From Lewinellaceae bacterium (GTDB taxonomy: Bacteria > Bacteroidota > Bacteroidia > Chitinophagales > Saprospiraceae): a stretch of 64,000 nucleotides of DNA. Made by a program: the position numbers and the translations under genes. Below, piece after piece: positions 18,501 through 25,900 of this stretch. The stretch is taken from assembly GCA_020636435.1 (NCBI GenBank), contig JACJXX010000002.1, positions 2,914,001 through 2,978,000 of the forward strand, written 5' to 3'. The notes below the pieces were generated by a model that did no database searches, was not told the DNA's origin, and saw nothing but the letters and a program-made list of their open reading frames with translations. Positions within the stretch are counted from its first letter, which is position 1. Each line of letters opens with the position of its first letter.

Positions 18501-20138
18501 GGTGCTGTCTGTATCCGATTTGATCTTGAGCACATCGTAATCGGTTTTCTTGCGGTGGGCGTCGGCGTAGAGGGTCACTTTGTCTTTGACCTCCACCATT
18601 TCCGTATCGCTGTTGTAGTTGATGAACCCTCTGGCCACCATATCGTACAGCAGGCCCTTGATGTTTTCGATGGAAAAGCGGCTGTTGATCTTCTGGGCGA
18701 CCTCATAGGCCGGCAGGTCGCTCTTTCCTTCATTATCTTTCATCACCTTCAGCACGGCTATGGGGTTGACCGTGGCGATATTCTGCAGTTGGTTGTAATC
18801 TTTTTCGGTAAAGTAGTCAAAAGATTCAAACTCCACCACCGGCTTGCGGTGGATAGGTATCTTCTCCCGCCCAATGGCAATAGAGTCCTGGTCGAGATAG
18901 GCGATGATGTTATCGGCGTGGATATTCACCTTGTGCATGGAGCTGAAGAAGGGGTTGCGGTCGCTGGCGCGGTCTCCGCGGGACAAGGCCATTTCGCGGT
19001 CTGCAATGTCGTAGCGCACATTGACCGAAGGGTGGTATATGGAGTCCTGGCCAAAATGCAGCACCCCTTCCACCCCCTGCCCGGCGATCAGCTCTTCGCG
19101 CCGGATCGTAAACAGCTCAGAAGAGCCGCTGAAAGCAGCTTTGCTGTTTTGGTCTTCAATGAGAATGCGGGCCGGCCGTTCTTTGCTGCCAAAGCCATAA
19201 ACCGTTTTGCCGTTTAGCCGGAATCCGCCGACATACTGTATGCCTTTTCCAATACTGTTGATTTCCAACACCCGGTCCTGAGATTCGAAACGCGGAAAGG
19301 AACCCTCGGTGGCATCATTGCCGGCCACCAGTTTGTCGCTGAAGGAGCCTTTTATCAACCGCCCCTCGCCAAAGAAGGCCGGGTAATGAAGCTGGGCTTC
19401 CTTGACCTCGTAAAGGCTTTTGATCACTTCAAATTCGTAGGCGCCGAGGTCTGCGTATACACCGGGCCCCAACCCGTGCCGCTCCCAGGTCACCCGCCCG
19501 CCCTGGCCTTTCCATAAGCGCTGGTTGGGCAGAAAGTATCCGGAGGTATTGTAAATAAAGATGGAATCTTCCCGGCGGTTGGCCATAAGGTCCAGCTTTT
19601 CAAAGACGACGGCTCCGTCATTGTCTTCATACCGGAAATGGTAATCATTCGCCAGGGCATACCAGGAAGTGCCCCCCGAATCGGAATAGCGAAGGGCCTG
19701 CCGCTCGAAAAAGAGCCGGGAAAACTCCACGAATTCGTCGAAGGGTTTGAGGTGGCGGTTCTCGATGTTGGCCAGAATCTGATCGAGCACCTCGTGCCAT
19801 TCCCGGAAATGCCGCTCCGGGTCGCTGGTGTTTTTGATCATGGACAGCGCATTGAGGTAATGCTCGAAGTAAGGGCTGGCCATCATGCGCTGCGCCAACA
19901 TCGCGTTTCCGGTCTTTAGAATCTGCTTGGTCTCTTCTTCATTGAACTTGCCGCTGCTGAATACCTGGGCGAACTCCTTGTAGGCGTCTTCCAGCGCCTT
20001 CCGTTTGCTGGCGGTCATGTACTCTTCCAACTGGCGCATGAATTCGGCATGGTCATCGGAAAATTGCTCCAGCCGCTGGCCAGACAAGCTAACCGCAAGG
20101 GATAAAAGGACGGGCAGTAAAAAGTATACCTTTTTCAT
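15576..20138 (-). CDS. Very large exported protein of unknown function
   Basis: A 1520-residue protein with a signal peptide (MKKVYFLLPVLLSLAVSLSG, then QRLEQF) and no T9SS sorting domain or obvious membrane anchor. The first ~130 residues are helical and charged. The rest is dominated by beta-strand-like segments with many aromatic/charged alternations, suggesting repeated beta structure. A short winged-helix-like stretch (about 446-513) interrupts it. Recurrent themes such as F.L.PGG.KG.G.L.W..A.. recall extended lipid-handling or AsmA-like folds, but I cannot name a family. It sits 9 bases after prmA in a probable operon with folD and a DinB-like gene, so it is expressed with housekeeping genes. 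No GC shift is apparent. Confidence 0.85.
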   Translation of the reverse strand: MKKVYFLLPVLLSLAVSLSGQRLEQFSDDHAEFMRQLEEYMTASKRKALEDAYKEFAQVFSSGKFNEEETKQILKTGNAMLAQRMMASPYFEHYLNALSMIKNTSDPERHFREWHEVLDQILANIENRHLKPFDEFVEFSRLFFERQALRYSDSGGTSWYALANDYHFRYEDNDGAVVFEKLDLMANRREDSIFIYNTSGYFLPNQRLWKGQGGRVTWERHGLGPGVYADLGAYEFEVIKSLYEVKEAQLHYPAFFGEGRLIKGSFSDKLVAGNDATEGSFPRFESQDRVLEINSIGKGIQYVGGFRLNGKTVYGFGSKERPARILIEDQNSKAAFSGSSELFTIRREELIAGQGVEGVLHFGQDSIYHPSVNVRYDIADREMALSRGDRASDRNPFFSSMHKVNIHADNIIAYLDQDSIAIGREKIPIHRKPVVEFESFDYFTEKDYNQLQNIATVNPIAVLKVMKDNEGKSDLPAYEVAQKINSRFSIENIKGLLYDMVARGFINYNSDTEMVEVKDKVTLYADAHRKKTDYDVLKIKSDTDSTNAIMNLRDKSIDIRGVDFVEFSEKQRVAIIPFNKRLTMLTDRNIDFDGKAFAGFSSLEGKDFHFKYEKFQMDLDSVRFFDLFIPTGKIIDGQPEALSIGSRIEHLTGVLLIDAPSNKSGQDDIPLFPSLQSKDNSFVFYDYEKTQNGVYLRDSFYFQLTPFSFNHLDFFSKEDVQFEGTLFSADIFPPFDETVSLQADTSLGFITKTPADGYPAYQEKGNYDGEISLSNLGLLAKGNVKYLGASIFSEDIIFMPKQMLASAERFDLEESREEGLEVPRAQGFDVKIDWRPYKDSMYIRSEEAPFALFQEGLHTLEGTLILTPGGLKGDGTLDWDKATMKSRLFSFGVFSSKADTTDVKIKTQDLKDIALETNNVKSDVDFEEQVATFKANDEFLETTLPAIQYKTSMNEFTWNMAEENIIFKSDPNKPGQFVSIHPDQDSLFFEGGEAFYDLKTDELKVSGVPFIVAADAFVYPDSGYLEIGRGGVMATLNNARIIADTLNRHHVINRATVDVLGKRLYRATGFYEYNIGDREQEIEFANIVGQPIGKGAYSEKRVVTRATGEVTPEDNFYIDHRTEFRGTISLEAESKDLSFEGFARLDSEELPHRFWFTVSSKADKNNLVINYDEPKNYDGEPLATGFFLGKETAEVYPRVMMPLFFRKDRAILPVKGVFKYEQDKDQFVFGDSLKVIGGSLRGNQLVFRNRDGKVEGEGTFDLGSGLKYVKVDASGTIRSEFVEAAPQEETNMIISDTIDLTASMAPPEQKYQVDADVMTGIQMIVPDRLLKIMITDIESMSFDASPAVYLTDLDFYRKATANLLPPGKEADAALASLGTGLMDVPEKVNPYTFLFSRIPMKWNAEYQSFISMQDKNALASIKGEPVNRMLESYVEFKMPSNDDDRLYIYIKSPSELFYFFGYKQGILSVTSNNPAFMEELAGMKSKEKVMKMDDGNTYEIQDVDVGTARLFYNRVKAARK

Positions 20139-20147
20139 GAATTTCTG

Positions 20148-20969
20148 TTAACGGACAAAACGAATACAACTCCACTCTCCGCGCCGCGCCTTATCGGCAA
20201 AGCTCAGCTTCACCTCAGCGGCGCGCTCCAGCACCAGGCTCTCGTCAGCGGCCAGGATACCAGAAACCAGGAGCGCCGCCCCCGGAGCGAGTTTTGCATA
20301 TAACGCCTTGAGGGAGTTTAATATTACGTTTCTGTTAATGTTTGCAAGAATATAGTCATAACCGGTATCTTTCACATCGTCCAGCGTGCCGCGAAAAGCC
20401 CGGATACGGCTGGCCTGGTTGGCCCGGGCATTGTCGACGGTGTTCTCGTAGGCTGCCGGTTCGACGTCGACAGCGTCCACCGAAGCGGCCCCCATTTTTT
20501 CGGCGAGGATGGCCAGTATGCCGGTCCCGCAGCCATAATCCAGCACCTTAAGGCCTTCAAAATCATCCCGGCCCATCCTTTCCATCATCATGTAAGTGGT
20601 AGCATGGTGCCCGGTGCCGAACGCCATGCGGGGGCTGATGACGACCTCGTACTGCACGCCTTCCAAAGGCGGGTGGAAAGGGGCGCGGACACCGCACAGG
20701 TTGCCGACGCGGATAGGGTCGAAGTTGGCTTCCCAGAGTTCGTTCCAGTTCCGTTCGGGGATCAGCCTGCGTTCATAACGAAAGGAAAGCTGAGCGGAGA
20801 TATTGGACAGCTCGCTCTCCACATCTTCCGAATTCCTGTCTTTGGGCAAATAGGCGCGCAGGCCGCCATCGGCTTCCTCAAAGCTCTCGAAGGGCAATTC
20901 GCTGAGAAAGGCAAGAGCAATTTCTTTGAGCGAGGTAGCTACTTTGATGTCATAGCAGTAATAATCCAT
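20148..20969 (-). CDS. prmA: Ribosomal protein L11 methyltransferase
   Basis: A 273-residue SAM-dependent enzyme that trimethylates ribosomal protein L11. The N-terminal ~100 residues form the L11-recognition part (with WNELWEANFDPIRVG), followed by the Rossmann methyltransferase with the SAM-binding motif VLDYGCGTGILAILAEKMGA, VDAVDVEPAAYENT and the catalytic-loop motif ILANINRNVI, matching the family's ANIL region. The FGTGHHATT segment is typical of PrmA. It is 32 bases downstream of the DinB-like gene and 9 bases upstream of the large exported protein gene. Confidence 0.92.
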   Translation of the reverse strand: MDYYCYDIKVATSLKEIALAFLSELPFESFEEADGGLRAYLPKDRNSEDVESELSNISAQLSFRYERRLIPERNWNELWEANFDPIRVGNLCGVRAPFHPPLEGVQYEVVISPRMAFGTGHHATTYMMMERMGRDDFEGLKVLDYGCGTGILAILAEKMGAASVDAVDVEPAAYENTVDNARANQASRIRAFRGTLDDVKDTGYDYILANINRNVILNSLKALYAKLAPGAALLVSGILAADESLVLERAAEVKLSFADKARRGEWSCIRFVR

Positions 20970-21001
20970 ACTTTTGGTTTATGCGGAATACACCTGTTCT
21001 T

Positions 21002-21523
21002 TCACTTTTTGGGTTGAACAGCCCCATGGCGGTGTTTGAGCGTGGAGGGCGCTATGCCAAGCTGGCCATCGACCTCTACTTCCGGCAACGCTTCCTTCAG
21101 GCCGATTTTGATGAGGGCCAGGTGGTGCACGGCGTGGTCATAAGCAAACATCAGCTCGCGGCCGACGGTTGAACCGACCACCGGGCGTTGGTCATCCACT
21201 TGAAAAGAAAAGTCGGCGAGCACGCCTACGGGCTGGCTTTCCTGAAGGCCATGGCAGGCTTGCTCCATCTCCCGGAAAGCCATTTCCGCGAAGCGGGGAT
21301 TCGTCTCCATCATTTCGTTCCGTTGCCGGGAGGCATAATCAACACCCCCTTCGGAAGCGCCGCGGAGCAGGCAATCGTAAAAGTCGAAAATGTGGCGAAA
21401 GTGCTGGCCGAGCGTAGAACCATTGAATACGTTCAGCGGCATCGCATAAGCTTGCGGATCAATTTGTTCGAGTAACCGGGTGATCTGACGGGTGATGTAC
21501 ACCGTGCCTTCTTTACAGTCCAT
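21002..21523 (-). CDS. DinB/YfiT-like four-helix-bundle protein
   Basis: A 173-residue protein with the DinB-superfamily pattern of metal-binding histidines: one in the first long helix region (TLGQHFRHIFDFYDCL) and two near the end (YDHAVHHLALIKIGL). Some family members are metal-dependent thiol transferases or hydrolases, but the substrate is not predictable. It starts 10 bases after folD and precedes prmA, so it is probably co-transcribed with both. Fold confidence is good, function unknown. Confidence 0.75.
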   Translation of the reverse strand: MDCKEGTVYITRQITRLLEQIDPQAYAMPLNVFNGSTLGQHFRHIFDFYDCLLRGASEGGVDYASRQRNEMMETNPRFAEMAFREMEQACHGLQESQPVGVLADFSFQVDDQRPVVGSTVGRELMFAYDHAVHHLALIKIGLKEALPEVEVDGQLGIAPSTLKHRHGAVQPKK

Positions 21524-21533
21524 GGTATTCTAG

Positions 21534-22415
21534 TTAAACATAAATTTCCCCCTTTGCGGCCTTGAGCGTATTCATCAAAAGCGACACGACCGTCAATTGG
21601 CCGACACCTCCCGGCACCGGAGTGATGAGGCTCGCCCGGGGGCTCACCGATTCAAAGTCGACATCGCCGCACAGGCGGTAGCCTTTTTCTGTCCCGGGAG
21701 CTTCCACCCGGTTGATGCCTACATCGATAATGACAACCCCTTCTTTCACCATGCCGCCTTTGACGAATTCGGGAATGCCGATGGCCGCCACCACGATATC
21801 GGCCCGCCGGAGATGGTTCTCCAGCCCTTTGGTCCGGCTGTGGCAGATCGTCACGGTCGCGTTGCCCGGATAGGCTTTGCGGGATAGCAGTATGCTGATG
21901 GGCGTGCCGACGATGTTGCTGCGGCCGATGACGACCACCTCCTTGCCTTCCGTCGGAATCTCATAGCGCCGCATCATCTCCAGGATGCCCGCCGGCGTGG
22001 CGGGCAGGTAGCAGGGCAGGCCCTGCGCCATCCGGCCGAAATTGACGGGGTGAAAACCGTCGACGTCTTTCTCCGGGCGGATGGCCAGGGTGACTTTCTC
22101 CTCGTTGATATGGCCCGGCAGCGGCAACTGAACAATGAACCCGTCCACCTCGTCATCCCGGTTGAGCTGATCGACGACAGCGAGCAAGTCAGCCTCGCCG
22201 GTATCCGCCGGCTTGCGCACCAGCGTGGAACGAAAACCTGCCTTTTCACAGGAGCGGACTTTGTTGCGCACGTATACCTGGCTGGCGGGGTCTTCTCCCA
22301 CCAGAACTGCCGCCAGGTGCGGGGGGCGGCCTCCGCCGGCCACGATCGCCTTTACTTCTTCCGCGAGCTCCGCCCGGATAGTTTTAGCCAGTTGCCTTCC
22401 ATCGAGAATATTCAT
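21534..22415 (-). CDS. folD: Methylenetetrahydrofolate dehydrogenase/cyclohydrolase
   Basis: A 293-residue bifunctional enzyme interconverting 5,10-methylene- and 10-formyl-tetrahydrofolate. Catalytic-domain motifs are visible: VYVRNKVRSCEKAGF with the active-site Lys, VDGFIVQLPLPGHIN, and the NADP-binding part with VVIGRSNIVGTPISILL. The C-terminal signature appears as LITPVPGGVGQLTV. The ATG at 22415 gives the standard N-terminus (MNILDGRQLAKTI). It is the first gene of the probable folD - DinB-like - prmA - large-protein operon and has a TAnnTTTG box about 30 bases upstream. Confidence 0.95.
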   Translation of the reverse strand: MNILDGRQLAKTIRAELAEEVKAIVAGGGRPPHLAAVLVGEDPASQVYVRNKVRSCEKAGFRSTLVRKPADTGEADLLAVVDQLNRDDEVDGFIVQLPLPGHINEEKVTLAIRPEKDVDGFHPVNFGRMAQGLPCYLPATPAGILEMMRRYEIPTEGKEVVVIGRSNIVGTPISILLSRKAYPGNATVTICHSRTKGLENHLRRADIVVAAIGIPEFVKGGMVKEGVVIIDVGINRVEAPGTEKGYRLCGDVDFESVSPRASLITPVPGGVGQLTVVSLLMNTLKAAKGEIYV

Positions 22416-22445
22416 TGAAAAAAGTTTAAGTTTTGCCGATAGGCG

Positions 22446-22453
22446 CAAATCTA
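22446..22453 (-). promoter_or_regulatory. TAnnTTTG -7 box for the folD operon
   Basis: Read on the minus strand, TAGATTTG matches the Bacteroidota -7 consensus 31 bases from the folD ATG. A second similar site (TAAATTTG) lies just upstream. Confidence 0.5.
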
Positions 22454-22940
22454 CAAATTTATACGTGACGCAAAAGGGTTTACTTTCGGCTGCCCCGGCG
22501 GTTATGCCAAATAATTGTCGGGGATCAGAAGTTTATTTAACAATTGTTGTTGAGTAGTTTGAGCTGAATAAAATATTTTTGCCGGACAGGAGTCGAAAAG
22601 CTTAACAAATATTATGAAGAATTTTTATACAGATTTTATAAGTTTTTTTTCTAACTTTGTTTCAGCCTGTAAAATACCCTTTCGGGCAAGCGATGGTTTT
22701 TTCCCTGGTCTCCGGGCAATTAAACCTTTCGCCGGAACAGCTAATCATAAAAATACCCAGTTATTTTTTGCAACTATTTTTCTCCTCCGATTCCATACCG
22801 CAGAATTGAAGGCATAAATTCCCGTTCATCCAGGCAAAGCCTGTGATTTTATCGACCTGCGGAATGGCCCTTGCCATTTGCTAAGAACAAATCATACCAT
22901 AATTCCAGAAGCTATTGTCAAACCATGCAAATTATTGTTC
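22454..22940. other. AT-rich intergenic region upstream of the SprB-like gene
   Basis: About 490 bases between divergent genes. It is clearly more AT-rich than its surroundings. A perfect TAACTTTG -7 box at 22652-22659 faces the adhesin gene and would leave a leader of nearly 280 bases. A short open frame within it has no family features and is probably chance. No conserved RNA was recognised, but the long leader could carry post-transcriptional control. Confidence 0.5.
22652..22659 (+). promoter_or_regulatory. TAnnTTTG -7 box for the SprB-like gene
   Basis: TAACTTTG, an exact consensus match in an AT-rich tract. It is the best candidate promoter for the 1833-residue adhesin. Confidence 0.5.
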
Positions 22941-25900
22941 ATGAGCATCTCTACTAAGATCATGGCGCCAGTTGTGGCGGCTGTCTTTCTATTGGCTGCT
23001 ATCCCGGCCGTTTCTCAAACCATCGTAATGGGAACCCAAAGCTCCGTAAATACCTGTGGAGGGTTGTTTGTGGATAGCGGCGGAAACAACGCCGGCTACT
23101 CCCCCAATGAGAGTTCTACCATTACCATCTGCCCGGACCTGCCGGGCGATTATATCCAGCTGAACTTTTCCGGAGTGGACATCAGCACCGAAGACGCCTT
23201 CTGTTTCTACGACGGACAGGATACGAACGCCCCGCAACTGGACTGCTACGCCGACAACCTGGGCACGAACCAAACTTTCATCCTGCAGGCCACTGCCGCC
23301 AACTCTACGGGCTGCCTGACCCTCACTTTCGAGTCCGATGGCGCAATCGAAGGCGACGGATGGAACGCCGACATCCGGTGCATTACGGCTTGCCAGAATA
23401 TTTTCGTCGACCTGGCTTCCACCGACCCTCCGGTCATGCCGGCCGATACCGGCTGGATCAACATCTGCCCCGGCGACCGGGTTTCCTTCCTGGGCCAGGG
23501 CAGTTATCCCCAGAATGGAGTAGACTATCAGCATTCCGACCTCACCTCCGAATTTACCTGGGATTTCGGAGACGGGACCATGGCCGTTGGCCCTGACGTT
23601 TCCCACGTGTACGACGAACCGGGAGGTTACATCGTGCAGTTGGCTATTGAAGACCAACGCGGCTGCAGGAGCCTCAATTTTATCAATCAGAGGATTAGGG
23701 TGGCCACCTATCCCGATTTTTCCACCGGCAACCTGCCCGATGAAATCTGCGTCGGCGATACCGTTTCCCTCAATGCTTCGGTGGATACCCTCGACGCCAA
23801 TAGTGTGATCTCGGTCGTATCCACCGAAGGAAGCTTCCAGACCTCAGGAGTGCTCTCCGATTCGCTGGCCCTGCCGGATGGAACCGGAGCGGATTATTCT
23901 ACCAGCATTAGTTTCACCAACTTCGCGCCGGGCCAAACCCTTACCGACATAAGCCAGTTGCTCGGAATCTGCGTCAGCATGGAGCACTCCTGGATGTACG
24001 ACCTGGATGTGGAACTGGAATGCCCAAACGGAACCAGCGTTATCCTTCAGGACCAGGAATTCATCAGCAACGAGGTGCACCTCGGCGAACCTTATGAAGC
24101 CGACGACAACAACACGCCCAACCCGCCCGGCCAGGGAGTGGGTTATGATTATTGCTGGACCCCAACCTCCACCAATGGCACCTGGACCGAATTCGCCCAG
24201 TCTAACGACCCTGGAGGAATTGCCGACTACACCCTGCCCTCCGGCGATTACGAGTCCTTCGAATCCCTGAACGCCCTCGTCGGCTGCCCGCTCAACGGGG
24301 AATGGACCATTATCGTGACCGACCGCTGGGCCAGCGACAACGGCTGGATTTTCGAATGGAGCATCGATTTCGACGCCAGCCTTTACCCTGAACTGGAAAC
24401 TTACCGCCCCCAGTTTACAGACTTCGAATGGAAATACACCCCTTCCATTTTGGAATACAGCGCCGATTCTTTGAGCATTATGGCTTCGCCGCAAAATGCC
24501 GGCACGGCGAGTTACAATTTTATAGTCACCGATGATTATGGCTGCATGCATGACACCTCGGTTTCCATCACGGTGCTTCCTTTTTCACATCCGGACTGCC
24601 ACAACTGTTCGGAAAACCTCAGCCCGGTTCCCGATACCACCGTCTGTGAAGGAGAACCCGTCACTCTCGACGTGGCCGCCGATATCCCTGCCGAGTCTGC
24701 CATTACCTTCGAAGCCGTGCCTCAGGAGCCGTTCGGCAACGGCAATTATCCGCCGGCCAGCCCTTTCGAGTCGGTTATTGCTATAAACAGCATCGCTCCA
24801 ACGACCCTGGCCGACCCGTTGAACCAGATCGTTTCGGTCTGCATCAATATACAAACCAATTGGAATGACGACCTGGATCTTTACCTGGAAGCGCCCAGCG
24901 GCCAGTTGCTGGAATTGAGCACCGGCAACGGCGGAGGGTCAGACAATTATTCCAACACCTGTTTCACGCCATCCGCCCTCACCCCCATCACCGGCGGTAC
25001 CGGGCCCTTTACCGGCGACTTTCAGCCGGAAGGAAACTGGAATGCCCTTCAGGGCGCAACGATCAATGGCGACTGGAAACTCATAGCTTCCGACCGCATC
25101 GCGCCCAATGACGTCGGGGAGTTCCTTTCCTGGTCGATTACCTTCAATTCTACCAATGAGGTAACCTATGCCTGGACTGGCGCCGGCCTGAGCTGTACTG
25201 ACTGCCCGGCGCCGGTAGCCACTCCGTCGGCAACGACTACCTACACCGTCAACACCGACGACTCCTACGGTTGCACGTATTCCGATATGATCACTGTCGA
25301 GGTGGTAAACGACATACCCGCTCCGGTGGTCAGTTGCGAACAGAATGAAGATGGTTCGCTTACCTTCAGTTGGCAGCCGGTGGGCAACTTCACCCAGTAT
25401 GAGTTCAACGCCAGCCTCAACGGGGTTGCCTCCGGCTGGCAGGGCCCGGTTTCCCTGAATTCTTATACTGCCGACAACCTATCCTTTGGCGACGAAGTCT
25501 TTCTGGAGGTCCGGGTTTTTGTAGCCAACAACCAGGGCTGCACCGTGAACACAGGCAGCGGCACCTGTGTGTCGGATGCCTGTGCGCTGTCCGCTTCTCT
25601 GCTGGATGCCCCGGTGGGAGTTTCCTGTTTCGGCGCCTCCGACGGAGCCGCCACCCTGCAGGCCGCCGGCGGCCTCAGCCCGCTGCAGTACCTGCTCAAC
25701 GGCAATCCCGCCGGCGCTAATGGCGATTTCACTGGCTTGATTGCCGGCGATTACGAAGCTGTAGCCATAGACGCGGACGGCTGCCGGGATACGGTGCTGT
25801 TCAACATCAGCGAACCGGACAGCATCAGCATCGGAATCCAGGCCAGCCGGCTGATCGATTGCAATGGCGCTGCCACCGGCGAATTGCAAGCCGCAGTGCA

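Noticed and set aside
17565..19217. Plus-strand open frame of about 550 codons
   Set aside because: Antisense to the 1520-residue exported protein; composition is typical of a GC-rich shadow.
22614..22817. Short open frame in the leader of the SprB-like gene
   Set aside because: No family features, composition follows AT-rich intergenic DNA, and the promoter box lies inside it.
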